From Whitmania pigra (taxonomy: Eukaryota; Annelida; Clitellata; Hirudinida; Haemopidae), in contig JAJTWR010000159.1 in NCBI GenBank assembly GCA_021613335.1, forward strand, positions 2,390,001 to 2,454,000: a stretch of 64,000 nt of DNA. Direction: 5' to 3'. Shown in pieces: positions 42,601-53,476 of the stretch. Each line of letters opens with the position of its first letter. Within the stretch, counting starts at the first letter, position 1. The translations under genes and the position numbers were made by a program. The notes below the pieces were generated by a model that saw only the letters and a list, made by a program, of their open reading frames with translations, made no database searches and had not been told where the DNA came from.

Positions 42601-43629
42601 TGAGTCTTTTGTGTCTCAATTCTACGCTCTGGGTTGGCACCAGAAGTGGATTCATTTATATTTTCGCTGTTTCGTTTTCCGCGCCTCACTACAGACTGCT
42701 TCTCAAAAAGCTGGAATCCTTCAAACAAATGGGCAAAATAAAGTGGGTAATAATATTGGCGGAGCGAAACCTAATCACTTAATTAAAATCAACTTGACAG
42801 GAGCAGGTCTCACACTTTACCGCTCACCAGAGCCAGTCAATCGGAAAATGAGGGATTGAAGACAGGAACGGGACATTTTCACTATAATTTTACTCAGGCT
42901 GATTCAAGAATTCATGCTCAAGGGCTACTAAATAATTTCATCAGGGGAAGAATTCAGTCTTCTGAATTTGAGCTGCTCGATTCTGTCGAAGAACATAATG
43001 GCGAAGAAGACGAAATTAAAAAAGAAACGACCTTGCACAGGAAAATGTCGAGATACAATCAGGATAGCACTTCTAGCCCGTTCGAGGAAATAAATGCCTC
43101 ATCGAAGCTTTCGTCTGACCCTTCGAGGGATCATTTGCTCGAAGAGAAGTTCCTTATGAATAGTTGCAATGGCTGCCTTATCCTTGAAGCAAAGTTTAAA
43201 GTGTCTGAGAAACCTGTTCGATGTCTCACATTGGTGGAGTAGGTTTTGATGAGTTGGAAAAAATGTTGATTGAAAAATTTGTCCTACTACCAAGAATAAA
43301 TGGTATTAATCCTTTTATAGTTCACATCCAGCAAATTTGACGGTATGTAGTTGCTCTGGAAACTACGGTGATGATGAATCGATTCTGCTTTGGAGAAGAG
43401 ATCCGAAGGTTTGCTTTTAGACATTTCAACTAAGTAAAAAAAAATATTAAAAACATTGCTCCTTTTGTCGAAGGATCACGCGTGGACAAATGAAACCATA
43501 ACAGAGCCTTACCAGAATATCCAGCCATCATCTTCCATCCACAGAGCTTCATACCCACAAACATCAGGGCGTCATTCTCCAATCGGCAGGCGTCTCTCCC
43601 ATCTTCTAACAAGCATCAACTCTTCATAA
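36603..43629 (+). CDS. TBC1D2: TBC1D2-like RabGAP (PH, coiled coil, TBC) joined to a beta-propeller-like region
   Basis: TBC1D2 (Armus) inactivates Rab7 on late endosomes. The start at 36603 (MHPSRNEHPLPTGG) leads to a PH domain (SLSGYLQYKSSE; LFRRRLWFILEDVQCRL; HESSVIWLLALQ). Exons near 38286-38980 encode a coiled coil. The TBC domain spans about 39463-41091. It has RQGIPVQFRSEVWKRLI, an arginine-finger motif (IFIDLLRTMP) and a glutamine-finger motif (IGYCQGLNF); WDCFLMEGPKVLFRFALAI follows. The exon after the TBC ends in phase 0 (REQ|GTAACT) and the next, near 41149, also begins in phase 0. At least eight more exons run to TAA 43627-43629 with propeller-like strands (VWLACENFIHVIHCE; VWLSVEGSSVVQMWHA; STLWVGTRSGFIYIF; ESILLWRRD). 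I could not name that region's family. Some early introns, especially 37145-37507, are not fully resolved. A second, separate gene starting near 41.1 kb cannot be ruled out. Confidence 0.82.
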
Positions 43630-44399
43630 TCGAACGCAACGTCTCAATAAGATTAATTTACCACGGTAGATAAAATGTTAAAATTTGCTTGCCATGCTAT
43701 AAAGTATTTTTAACCAACTCACGCTGGCCAATCAAAACATTAGATGAGTCAAAATCATCCAATTTTGTTCCGACTTACATGGTTCATTAACACTGGACAA
43801 TGCAAGCTCACTTGAAGGCACTTTATATTTTTCTAATTGTCTATCACTTCTGTTCACAACTTCTTATAATTTTATTTAATCCCGGACACGCCCCTGATTA
43901 AAAAAAGCTGATAACATTGAAATCTTGTCTGCAGATATCACAAAACTTTATTGGCCAATTTGTTCTTTTAATGGTTTGATTCCAATAAAATATATCATGG
44001 TAAAGGATTGTTCTTGCTAAAAATCTGGAAACAATGCAGAATAAGTATGCACATTAAAACTTGGGAATGGTCTGCAAGTAACACATCACTAAAACGTAAC
44101 TATAATAAAAAATCCTGACCATTCAATATCATTTTTACCCATAAACAGAAAAGAAGTTCAAATGCCGTTGATGATGGTAACATTTTTAAAACATGTCAGC
44201 CCTTAGGGCTCATTTTCACTTATTAAATTGTATTTCAGAAAAATAGAAAAATAAAAGCAGAAACGTTTTTTGATTCAACAAGCAACAACAGGAAGCTACA
44301 AGTATCATTTCCAAAATGACAAATTAGTATCTGCAAATCAGCCAAAACAACTCCATTTCTAAAATCATCTTGGTGACAATGCTGTGAATAATTGTTGCA
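43630..44399. other. Convergent 3' region
   Basis: 3' flanks of the RabGAP gene (+) and TOLLIP (-). A CCCGGACACGCCCCTGATT stretch near 43882 resembles a hAT terminus but stands alone. No gene seen. Confidence 0.4.
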
Positions 44400-46283
44400 C
44401 TAGGAAGAAATGGCAAGGAGTTGGTTTATGGTAGCCTCCTTGTTGTTCTGGTTTGATGCTAGGACAGACTGGATTACTGATCTGTCAAAACCTGGAAACA
44501 TCTCAACGAGGGTGTCAACATCTTTATCGTTGACTTCCTGGTTTGTTGCAGGTCCATAGTTGACGAGAGGTGGTTGCTGCTGCATGGCTTGTGGGGGCAC
44601 CACTCCTAAAGAAGTTGAATGCAAATAATAAGTCCAAATTTAAAACAAAAACAAAATTATTGTATTATAACATTATCATGTTTATTCAGACATTTTCCCA
44701 TTGATTTGAATAAATTTATAGTGACAAAACTGAAAAGGCTTGTTTAAAACAGTGGGAGATGTTTTCCACAAAGTTCAAACAAATCAAAGTTGAAACAAAA
44801 CCTGAATAAAATGGTTGGTAACCACAGTAGGGATTGGCCACAGGAACACCCTGTGGCAGGACAACCACCTGTGATGGATAAACAATTGGAACAGTGGGCA
44901 TCTGACAGACATAGTGCTGAAATGGAGATTGAACCATATTCTGCAAAGTATGAAGGACACAATTAGAATAATAATACAAAATAAAAAGTTGTTTAAAAAT
45001 ATTTAAAAAACACGCCTTCTAACTAAGCAGTTGTTTTTGATATTACTTCTTTAAATGGCGACAGTAAATTAATGGCACATAGCACCACTTAGACAGTTGC
45101 AGCTGATGAAGCCCAAAACAACTGATGTGCTTGTGTTGAATTTTTACTGATGGTTGTGCTTAAGTGATAGTTAAAAATAAAATTTCTCACTGATTGAGAC
45201 ATGACAACATTGATTGATCCCTCCTTCAGCTCTCCCTGCTTTCCACTAAGAGAAAACCAATCATCAACAATTTCTCCCTTGAACACCTTCTCAGGAATAA
45301 CTATATGTGTCCAAGCTATTTTATCATCCAAAGTAAATGATCTCTGAAGATATAAAGAAATCACACCATAACTTCTTTACATTTTGAACATCCAAACAGT
45401 AGAAAAGTTCAACCTCATCAAAAATTTCAAGGTATATAGAGTCAACACTTGGCTGTAAGATTCTGAGAAATAGTAAATAAGTCTTATAATACAAAGTTTT
45501 GTTAAAAATACAGAATATGTACAGATGACTAATATGTAGAATTAAAAATGAATATCTATTTTACATTTGGAATACTTTATTCCACATTGGAGTCTTTCCA
45601 CCATTGACTGAGGTGTGTGTCTCAAACACTGAATTACCAACCCTAACCCTGACATAAGGATCCATTTTGGTAAGCCCATAATTCTTCACTAGTGTTGCCT
45701 GGAAGGTAAGTTAATAACAAATAATTATAAAACTAACATATTACTATAATATTAATTTATAAATAATGAACAAATAATAAATATTTTAATGCTTATCTAT
45801 TTGATATTAAAAAAAAGTCTAATAATACAAATACCACCTAAACATAATCATATCAAATATTCTTTGTCAAACACTTAAACTGCTTTACCATCACAAAAAT
45901 ATTTCACACCTGAACTATGGTCAAGCTCAGTCTATATCCAGTTTGAGCAGGGTAAATCATGGATGGCTGCATTTGCTGAGGGTGCAAGTGAGTGCCTTGC
46001 CCCTCATTTGTGACCCGTAAAAAATCATCAGGGAGTGCTCCAACTAGAACCTAATTAATATGTAGAAAATCAAATAATTATAGAAGATTGTTATGTAATT
46101 TAAGTAACAATCTTAAATAAATCGTTCAACAAGGAAATGTTCGATATTCATTAAACTTTAATCAACCTTGAATTACCATTTTATATTAATTGTAATATGT
46201 AAACACTAAATTTTCAAACATTAGGGTTCAGCATTAAACCAAATCACCTGACTCCTTAGACTGCCAGTCCTATCACTCTCCAT
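44400..46283 (-). CDS. TOLLIP: TOLLIP (C2 and CUE domain adaptor)
   Basis: TOLLIP links ubiquitinated cargo and Toll/IL-1 receptors to endosomes and autophagy. The start is at 46283 ([12 protein letters not shown]), and exons follow towards the left. An N-terminal segment has [13 protein letters not shown], the Tom1-binding style start. The C2 domain includes [48 protein letters not shown] and [21 protein letters not shown] Pro/Val/Tyr-rich linker spans about 44800-44940. The last exon carries a CUE domain with the MFPGF ubiquitin-binding motif and the final Leu-Leu (INQLLAISS). The frame ends at 44400. The domain order and size match the family; no odd residues seen. Confidence 0.95.
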
Positions 46284-47115
46284 GCTAGATATCAAAAGTA
46301 AACAAAAACCGATACTAATTAAGCGATCTAACAAGTGTTACGTTTTCTTCATTAAATAATTAACATATGTGATTTTGTAGGCAACAAAATTATTATGAGC
46401 CACCCAGCCAGACTAATTGACATTTCAGGAAGGGAAATCTACTGAAATAAATTCTTAATGTAATTAAGCATTACTTCGTATGATTCATACAAAAACATCT
46501 GATATAGAATTAAATAATTATTTGGAGCGTTCACTCAGTTGATATATACATTTTTTAAATTAAAATCTTTCGCCATCTGAAATGCCGATTCAAAAGTTTT
46601 TTATCACTTTCTATCCTTTTTGGATTTACTCAGCATTAAAAATTTGTTGTTTGTTAATAAATTTTAAATAATGCCAAGTCTTACGATAAAACATACTAAC
46701 TTTTAAAATTGTGAGACACTATTTGGGATTTTTTAAAGTAATGGATAATAAATAAATACAAGGTCCATCAATGAAAAACATTGGTTCCTTGATTGAAAAT
46801 TACGATATGGTCATTGCATGGGTATTTTAACTCGTTTCTACAAGATGGATCTCAATGCCACTAAATTAAGGTTCACCCTCAAAGCATTATCTTCAACGTC
46901 ATAATTTTTGTGTTTTTTGTGTGTATGGTTTGCATGTAATCTACTACAATATGCCAATTAACAAGTGCGTTGTTAGGTTTTTAATATTAATTATTAGCTG
47001 AACTTATGCTATACTATATTTCTGAGACGGATAAATCTACCGCATGCAAAACAAAATCAATCTGAAGACTGAAAAAAGTATAAAATGAATGATACATGAT
47101 CTCTTGAATATCAGC
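46284..47115. promoter_or_regulatory. Divergent TOLLIP/ZRSR intergenic region
   Basis: About 830 bp separate two start codons on opposite strands, so both promoters should lie here. No TATA box or other site stands out against the AT-rich background. Confidence 0.4.
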
Positions 47116-49478
47116 ATGCTTTTTAGCCACAAGAAGTGGAAAGCCCTGCTGAAAAAGGAGAAAAGAAAATTAAAACGACAAACATTGGCAAAAGGCTTAG
47201 AAAATGGTAATAATTAATGACTTTTGTGATTATTGCTGAAGCAAAGTGTCTGCATATTTAAAATGTTAATTAATTTTAGAAACTGTCGAAAACGTTGAGG
47301 CAGATGATGAATCAGATTGTTTGACAGATGAAGAACAAAAAAGGTTAATAACATAGTCACAAATTATGAAGTGTTCATTATAAATTTCATATAAAATTAT
47401 CAATTTTGCTAATATTTTAAGACTATTTGTATTTAGCTGATTTTTGAGTGCCTTATGTATTTCAGGCAGCAACATATGCAGTGGGTTCAGCGTGAAAAAG
47501 AGGCTCAGGAGCTTTTTAAAGCCAAAAAAGATAAGGAAGAAAGAGAGAGAATCCAGAAAGAAAATGATGAAGTAAAACATTCTTTAATTTGAAAAGTTGA
47601 AATTGAAATTACTTATTTTAAATAATTTAGAGACTCATAAGAGAGCAATTTGAGAGGGAAAAGCAGAAATTACTTGCAGTTGAAAAAAGTCCAGTTTCTG
47701 CAGAAGTTCCTGAAAAGGTTAAAGAAATGAGGAGTCGTGCTTAGGCCCCAATGATATCCTGTTGTATTTTATTCTAATTTGTAAACACTTTTTGAAAAAT
47801 TTGCATCTCAGTTGATATCTCTACAGTTATATGTGATCTCAACTTCATTTTTTCCTTAACAATTCCTAACTTCTCCTAGAGGAATCTCCACCCACATACA
47901 GAGATAATGTATCTTTTTGTGCAATATGATTATTTTCATTAAATTAAAGTTGGCTTTATGTAAAGTGATTGCAGGTTCCTTGGAACGTTAGTGAGGCATT
48001 TTTAGAAACTTATTAAATTCCTATATTTTAATCAGAAAACATCTCCTAAAGTTTGGCACAATCCCGAACCTCCAAAGGGATTTGATCCTGAAAAAGACGT
48101 TCCAAATGTCTGCACATTTTTCCAGAAAGTTGGAGCTTGCAGATTTGGCATGAGGTTGAGAATTATAAGAATTAATATAAGTGCTTAATGATTAGCATTT
48201 GTACTTTTTCATTTAATTTCGTTATGGTAAACATGCATAAACATTCTCCTACGTTCAGTTGCTCGAGGTCACATCCGCTTTCAACTTCAAGTTCCACCAT
48301 AATGATACCGGGGATGTTTTACTGCTTTGGTATGGAGCATGCCATACATGATGTCCTTGACTCAGGTTTGTTTTAAGAAATTATTACATTTGCAATTGAA
48401 GAGTTAATGATATGCCTAACAAATTGTGTTTCACATGAAATTAACTCAACAAGATGTGAACCTGGAATATGACGACCAAGACACATATGAAGAATTTCAC
48501 AAGTTTTATGATGAGACGTATCCTGAGTTCCAGAAAGCTGGCACAATAAGGAATTATTATGTTTGTTGCAATTATGAACCCCATCTAAAAGGAAATGTTT
48601 ATGTGGAATATTCGAGGTAGGATTTTATTCCAGCACATATTCATTCTGGTATCAAGGGTGGATTATTAAAGTTTCATGCCTTATTTTTATGATTCTTTTT
48701 TTTATTTAAGCAAATCTGAAGCTAAAAAAGCCTTTGAGATGTTCAATGGGAGATGGTTTGATAAGAGGCAGCTGTCATGCCAATTTGTCACAATTAAGAG
48801 TTGGACAAGTGCTGTATGTGGTGAGATTTGTGTTTTTATGTGCAGCTAATAGATCCTCATATCATTTAATAGAATTAGTTTCTACATTTATAGATGCTTG
48901 AAATACATCCTATATGTACAAACTTTTAAGGTTCTTTCCATAAAAACAAATGTCCAAAAGGCAAGCACTGCAATTTTTTACATGTGTTCAGACACCAAAA
49001 AAAACTGGAGAGCACTGGCCAATCTCACCAAAATTCAGATTTTTCTCGACACAAAAGATCACCTCATATTACTCATGCCAGCTATTGTAGAAATGGAACT
49101 AATGAGAGATCCCAAAGCAGGTCATCACATATTAAAAGATATTCTTCTAGATCAAGATCAAGAAGTAGGTCAAACAAACCAAGTTTAAGGAGGTCATCTC
49201 ACAGATCACGATCAAGAAGTAGATTACTCCGCAGATCCAATCATCATGAAAAACCTTTTGCATTGAGGAGTCCAGAACAAAAGAGATCAGCATCAAGAGA
49301 ACAAATTTCTGAGGATACAAAAGAACTGAAAAAGACAAGAAAGAATAAGAAAAGTAAAAAGTCAAGGAAGGAGAGAAATGAATCTGGTAGCAATTGCAGA
49401 GGCCCAAAGTCATTGTCCAGAGAGGATAGTTTACCTGAGACCAGAATTCCACTTAATAACAGTGAAAAAAGTTCATGA
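47116..49478 (+). CDS. ZRSR2: ZRSR-type U2AF35-related splicing factor
   Basis: ZRSR2 recognises 3' splice sites, chiefly of U12-type introns, in the nucleus. Exons begin 47116-47206 and 47280-47343, then lie near 47466-47572, 47631-47738, 48037-48152, 48259-48365, 48440-48617, 48711-48820 and 48929-49478. The basic, Glu/Lys-rich N-terminus (KKWKALLKKEKRKLKRQ; QREKEAQELFKAKKDKEE) is followed by the first CCCH finger (CTFFQKVGACRFGM, then CSRSH). The RRM follows with NVYVEYS and AFEMFNGRWFDKRQLSCQF. The second CCCH finger is CPKGKHCNFLH, then an Arg-Ser-rich tail (SRSRSRSRS repeats). Order, spacing and tail fit the family. Start chosen for the short basic N-terminus; a longer 5' exon is not excluded. 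Confidence 0.94.
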
Positions 49479-49643
49479 TGCACATTTTATTGCAAAATGG
49501 ACAGTTTTTATTAGTTCATTTAATTGTTATCACATTTTAGAATTAATTTATATGTATTCAATGTGAACATCTTTGTTAAAATGTTTATAAAGTATCTTAT
49601 ATTGTAAGGCCAAATGTCTGGCCATGGTTCTATAAATTTATTA

Positions 49644-50272
49644 TTATCTGTGCTTCTGAAAGTCTTTTGATGAAACTTTTGAGTCCAGGTCATAGACAAA
49701 ATTCAAAAATCTATAATATTGAGCATACATTGTTCCTTTAAACTCATGTTCACTTGAACTTGAGCTTGACGACAGACCTAAATAATTTCTTGCCAATGGA
49801 TTGAGGGGTGGCATGTCACTCTTGAAGAAAATATGCTTCGATTTCGACGGCTCTTCAGACACATTCTGGTCCATTCCATCACCTAAATGACGATCCAGAA
49901 TTTTAATGTTAATTTGCAATGCAACTTACATATTAATTTACCATGTATTACAAATATTGAACTTGTACAAGTACCAGTGGAGCCATAGGGCAGCAGAAGC
50001 GTTTGCGATGTCTAAAATCGGTCGATAATCACCTTTTAAAGGATATATTAAATACTGGAAACTCAAGTAAGGTTAACAATGTTGCACTTTTAAACTTCTC
50101 GAGGCCCAAGCACAAATACATGAAATCAATACTCGAGTGGCATTCAACTATTGAGCAAATCTGTTAATTAAATTTTATATGAAACAAGCTAATTATATTG
50201 AATATAAGTTGTCATGGAGACATAACATTTATGACTCTTTGGCCCAAGATCTGGATGATATATGTTCTGCAT
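49644..50272 (-). CDS. Unidentified small multi-exon gene (tentative)
   Basis: Three or four minus-strand pieces look coding: 50272-50222 (MQNIYHPDLGPKSHKCY), about 50160-50033 (ICSIVECHSSIDFMYLCLG), about 50012-49960 (TSQTLLLPYGSTGTCTSSIF), and 49896-49644 (GDGMDQNVSEEPSKSK to RFLNFVYDLDSKVSS, stop at 49644). Donor and acceptor sequences exist at most ends, but the second-to-third junction is out of phase and would leave only a 21-base intron, so that part of the model is wrong somewhere. I do not recognise the protein. It lies tail to tail with the ZRSR gene, and its 5' end faces MOSPD1. Confidence 0.35.
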
Positions 50273-50702
50273 TTGAATTTATAGTGAAGCTGGCAACTTT
50301 ATGAGCTTATTGCCAAAAATGCTTAATTCATGCAGATAGTTTTACCATTAAATTTGTTATTCTTAATTATAAAAATGTTGTTATATTTTAGAAATGTAAA
50401 TATTTTTTTGCTATTACGTCTTTGCTAGATTCATTTTTGTTTCGTTGATTGTGAGGATTGTTTGTTTGGCGATTTCAATCTATTATTTGGAACAGGTGAC
50501 TTGGGATATCCACTAAAGTTGGATGTTGGTGAATTTAATTGATAGTTGGCAAATGCGTTTGAAGTTGCTTAATGTATTTGGAGCTAGACATTTATATTTT
50601 GGTGAATTTGTGATCTGAAATAATTCACGATATAATTTGCGAATCTTGGTCAACTCTTAGGTGTTTTCTATAATATAAACTTTACTTTATGGAACAAAGA
50701 TA
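50273..50702. other. Upstream region of MOSPD1
   Basis: T-rich sequence, probably the MOSPD1 promoter and 5' UTR. No other feature seen. Confidence 0.4.
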
Positions 50703-52135
50703 ATGGATCGAAGCAGAACTAAGTCGTTTTTGGAAGGAAAATTGCCTGTCATTATTTTTCCAACTTCCCTATCATTTTTTTCTGATGACACATCCTCACA
50801 TCAACAAACTTTGACCTTATATAACCCCTATGACTTCTCATTAAAGTTCAAAGGTATTTTTATTATTGTTTTCATAACATTATATTCTCTTGCTATTATT
50901 GGGGTGTTTATTTGTAGTTTCATATATTTGATAAAAAAATCAATTTTATTTTTTTAGTTCTAAGCAATGCCAGGGATAAATACAAAGTCATTGATTCAGA
51001 AGGGGTTTTGAAACCTCGCTGCTCCATTGATATGTTAGTGTTTTGTGAAAATTGTTTTCATAATATGTGTACTGATTATCAGACACCAATTTGTGTTAGC
51101 GGTCACTTGTGGTCCTCATTTTGGTTTCAATAAATAAATAAATAGATAAAAATAATTCCATAATGTTGCTGAGAATTGGTTAAAAGGCATCTCAATATAT
51201 TTGTTGTTAGTTTCTAAGTAAGCTAAGTCATCAACAGCTTGTAGTCATAAACTTATTTTACTTATGTTATTGTACCCTCCATTAAAAGTGTTATTATTTG
51301 TACCTTTATATTTATATTGATCATACTACTAAGTTTAAATTGCTTTCAAAGAACCTTCCGGCACAGGGATGTGTGCAAAAACAATGAAAACATCCAGGAC
51401 AAATTTCGTATTCAGGTTTCAGAATTGGGGAATAGTGCAGTTTATGGTAGATTCTTTCTTTTCTCTATTTAAATTTTTGAAATCAGTATGAAAGTATTTT
51501 TATAGGTAGAAAAGATGTAGCATCCATGTTAAGACCAACATCTGACAAAGCACCATCTTCTGGTGCTGATGATGATTTTAAATCTCTCCCACTTCATTCG
51601 ACACAACCAGTTCTTCAACAACTGCATGTGCCCGAGTCCGTTATTTCTTCACATAGGCAAGCAGGTGAGTCAATTTAAAAATTTCATGTAAAAGAATTTT
51701 AATTAATATTTTGTTTTAAAGTTTAGTTACTTTATTTACAAATTAAGACCTCTTTCAACGTAGACTATGATTTTTAGAACTGAACACCAGTCACAATTGG
51801 CACATCTCGATTGTTGCTCTCCTTTGTCTTTTTGTGTCCTTGCTTCCTTTTGAAAATGAAGAATCTATGGTTCCATGGTACCTGCGAGTAACTCAAAACC
51901 AGAAATATATAGCCATTTACATTCTAGGTGAGTCAGTATTTCGAAACATCATTTAACATCATAAAACATAGAGTAATTTATGATCTGTCTTGTAATTTGT
52001 TAGAAAGTTCAGTTCCTTGGGTTATATAATCCAAATTTTCAGTAGTGTAGTTTTTGTAGTGGATTAATTTAAATTTTAATCATTTGATTCAATTCTTCAG
52101 GTCTCTTAACAACGAAGCTACTTCGAATTTCGTGA
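50703..52135 (+). CDS. MOSPD1: MOSPD1/3-like motile-sperm-domain protein
   Basis: MOSPD1 and MOSPD3 are endoplasmic-reticulum proteins whose MSP domain binds FFAT-like motifs at contact sites. Exons: 50703-50853, 50958-51033, about 51353-51448, 51510-51664, 51779-51927 and 52101-52135 (TGA 52133-52135). The N-terminus EGKLPVIIFPTSLSFFSDD and the strand LTLYNPYDFSLKFK match the MSP core. KYKVIDSEGVLKPRCSIDM and RHRDV complete it. A linker is followed by two hydrophobic segments (ISIVALLCLFVSLLPF; QKYIAIYILGLLTTKLL), so it is a tail-anchored two-pass form. Total length is about 215 residues, like human MOSPD1. Confidence 0.95.
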
Positions 52136-53476
52136 ATCAGCCGTCATTCCCATCTGTCAACGATTCTCGTCCTGTCTTAGATTCCAGTCATGAGCCGTTA
52201 CGGACTGTGCTTATGTTTGTTTCTATGAGTTTTTAAACTTAGCAATCATGTCATAATTGTTTGTTTACAAAAACAATTCTTTTTGACATAAAACCATGTT
52301 ATGAACCTATTGCTGGTTTAATGTCTCTGCAACATTTTGTTTTGGTCGGTGTTGTGCTTTTGAATTCGAGTTAGCATATATATTTGGATACAAAGATATG
52401 CTAAGATGTTGCTTGCCATGAAAATTATTATTTAAACTTGTGACTCAGGTCAACAAGAATATATGTTCTATATATTTGTGAAAATATTGAGTTTGTTAAA
52501 CTTTAGTTATCTTAATAATCATTGTTACATGACATAGCTATTTAATATATTCACTGCTAGCTTGCTTTTATCAGAGATCCATTATTATTCCGAAAATCGT
52601 AAAGTCACACAAAATGGATATTAGGAAACATCAGCTATTATGTTACATGAATATATTCTGTAAATTCTATCCCCTGTATTTGTGATGCTTAGAGTACTAC
52701 ATGTTAATTGAGATCATTACTCTCCAATTGGAAGTGAATGTAAAACTTCAGAGTAGAAAATTCACTTATGTTGTTGGTGGTCATACAAATGTTAATGTTT
52801 TCAATGTTATTTTTTGGGACATTGAGCACTTCTTGATATGAATGTCTATGTGGGCAATGACTCCTTGACAGACACCAAAACAATCGTTGATTTTCAGATG
52901 ATGCCTTGAAATCCTTTGCAAGGAAGCTGGCTGTGACTTTGAAGCATTTTAAATATTTGTTTGGATGTACCACTGCTTTTTTGAGTGACTGCTCTTAGCT
53001 ATCCACTAATGAATGGAAGGAACACCAACGTTATATTCTGAGAGATTTGAGCAAAATAATGTTAAAGGTGAGGTAAAGCACCAGACTCAGCATGTAGACA
53101 TCTTATTTGGTTTCATTAGTGCCATGGGTATTGAGTTCTAAATGTTTCTCCCAGACATATTTCAATTTTGGGCCAAAATAATTGTGCATGTCAAGGGTGC
53201 TAATTGCCCGTTACAATTTTCAATCATCTCAAAGCCTGTCAAGTATTTTATCTATCTAATGTGATACCATTACTCGCCCGACATAGTCAAATAACAACTG
53301 TCGGAATTAGTAGATTTGAACATAACTAAGATTTTCTGATGTCAAAAAGTAGGTTGGTCAATGCACTCATATTCAATGCTAGCTTGATTTATAAGAAATC
53401 ATTGTTTCGACGAAGATGTAACTCCAAGGCAAACATTACAAAATGCTAATACCAGCTACTTTATTTCCTTAAATTG
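52136..53476. other. Long intergenic region between convergent genes
   Basis: 3' flanks of MOSPD1 (+) and URB2 (-). The minus frame at 52704-52973 (89 codons) has Cys and His but no resemblance that I know. The word CCCCTGTATTTGTGAT at 52671 recurs at 53480, inside the end of the URB2 coding region; the shared stretch is too short to call a duplicate. Nothing else is identified. Confidence 0.4.

Noticed and set aside
43870..43910. CCCGGACACGCCCCTGATT, resembling a hAT terminus
   Set aside because: Only one end is seen; no partner or target duplication was found.
52660..52690. Short repeat of the URB2 C-terminal codons (CCCCTGTATTTGTGAT)
   Set aside because: The shared stretch is under 20 bp and the surrounding frame does not resemble URB2.
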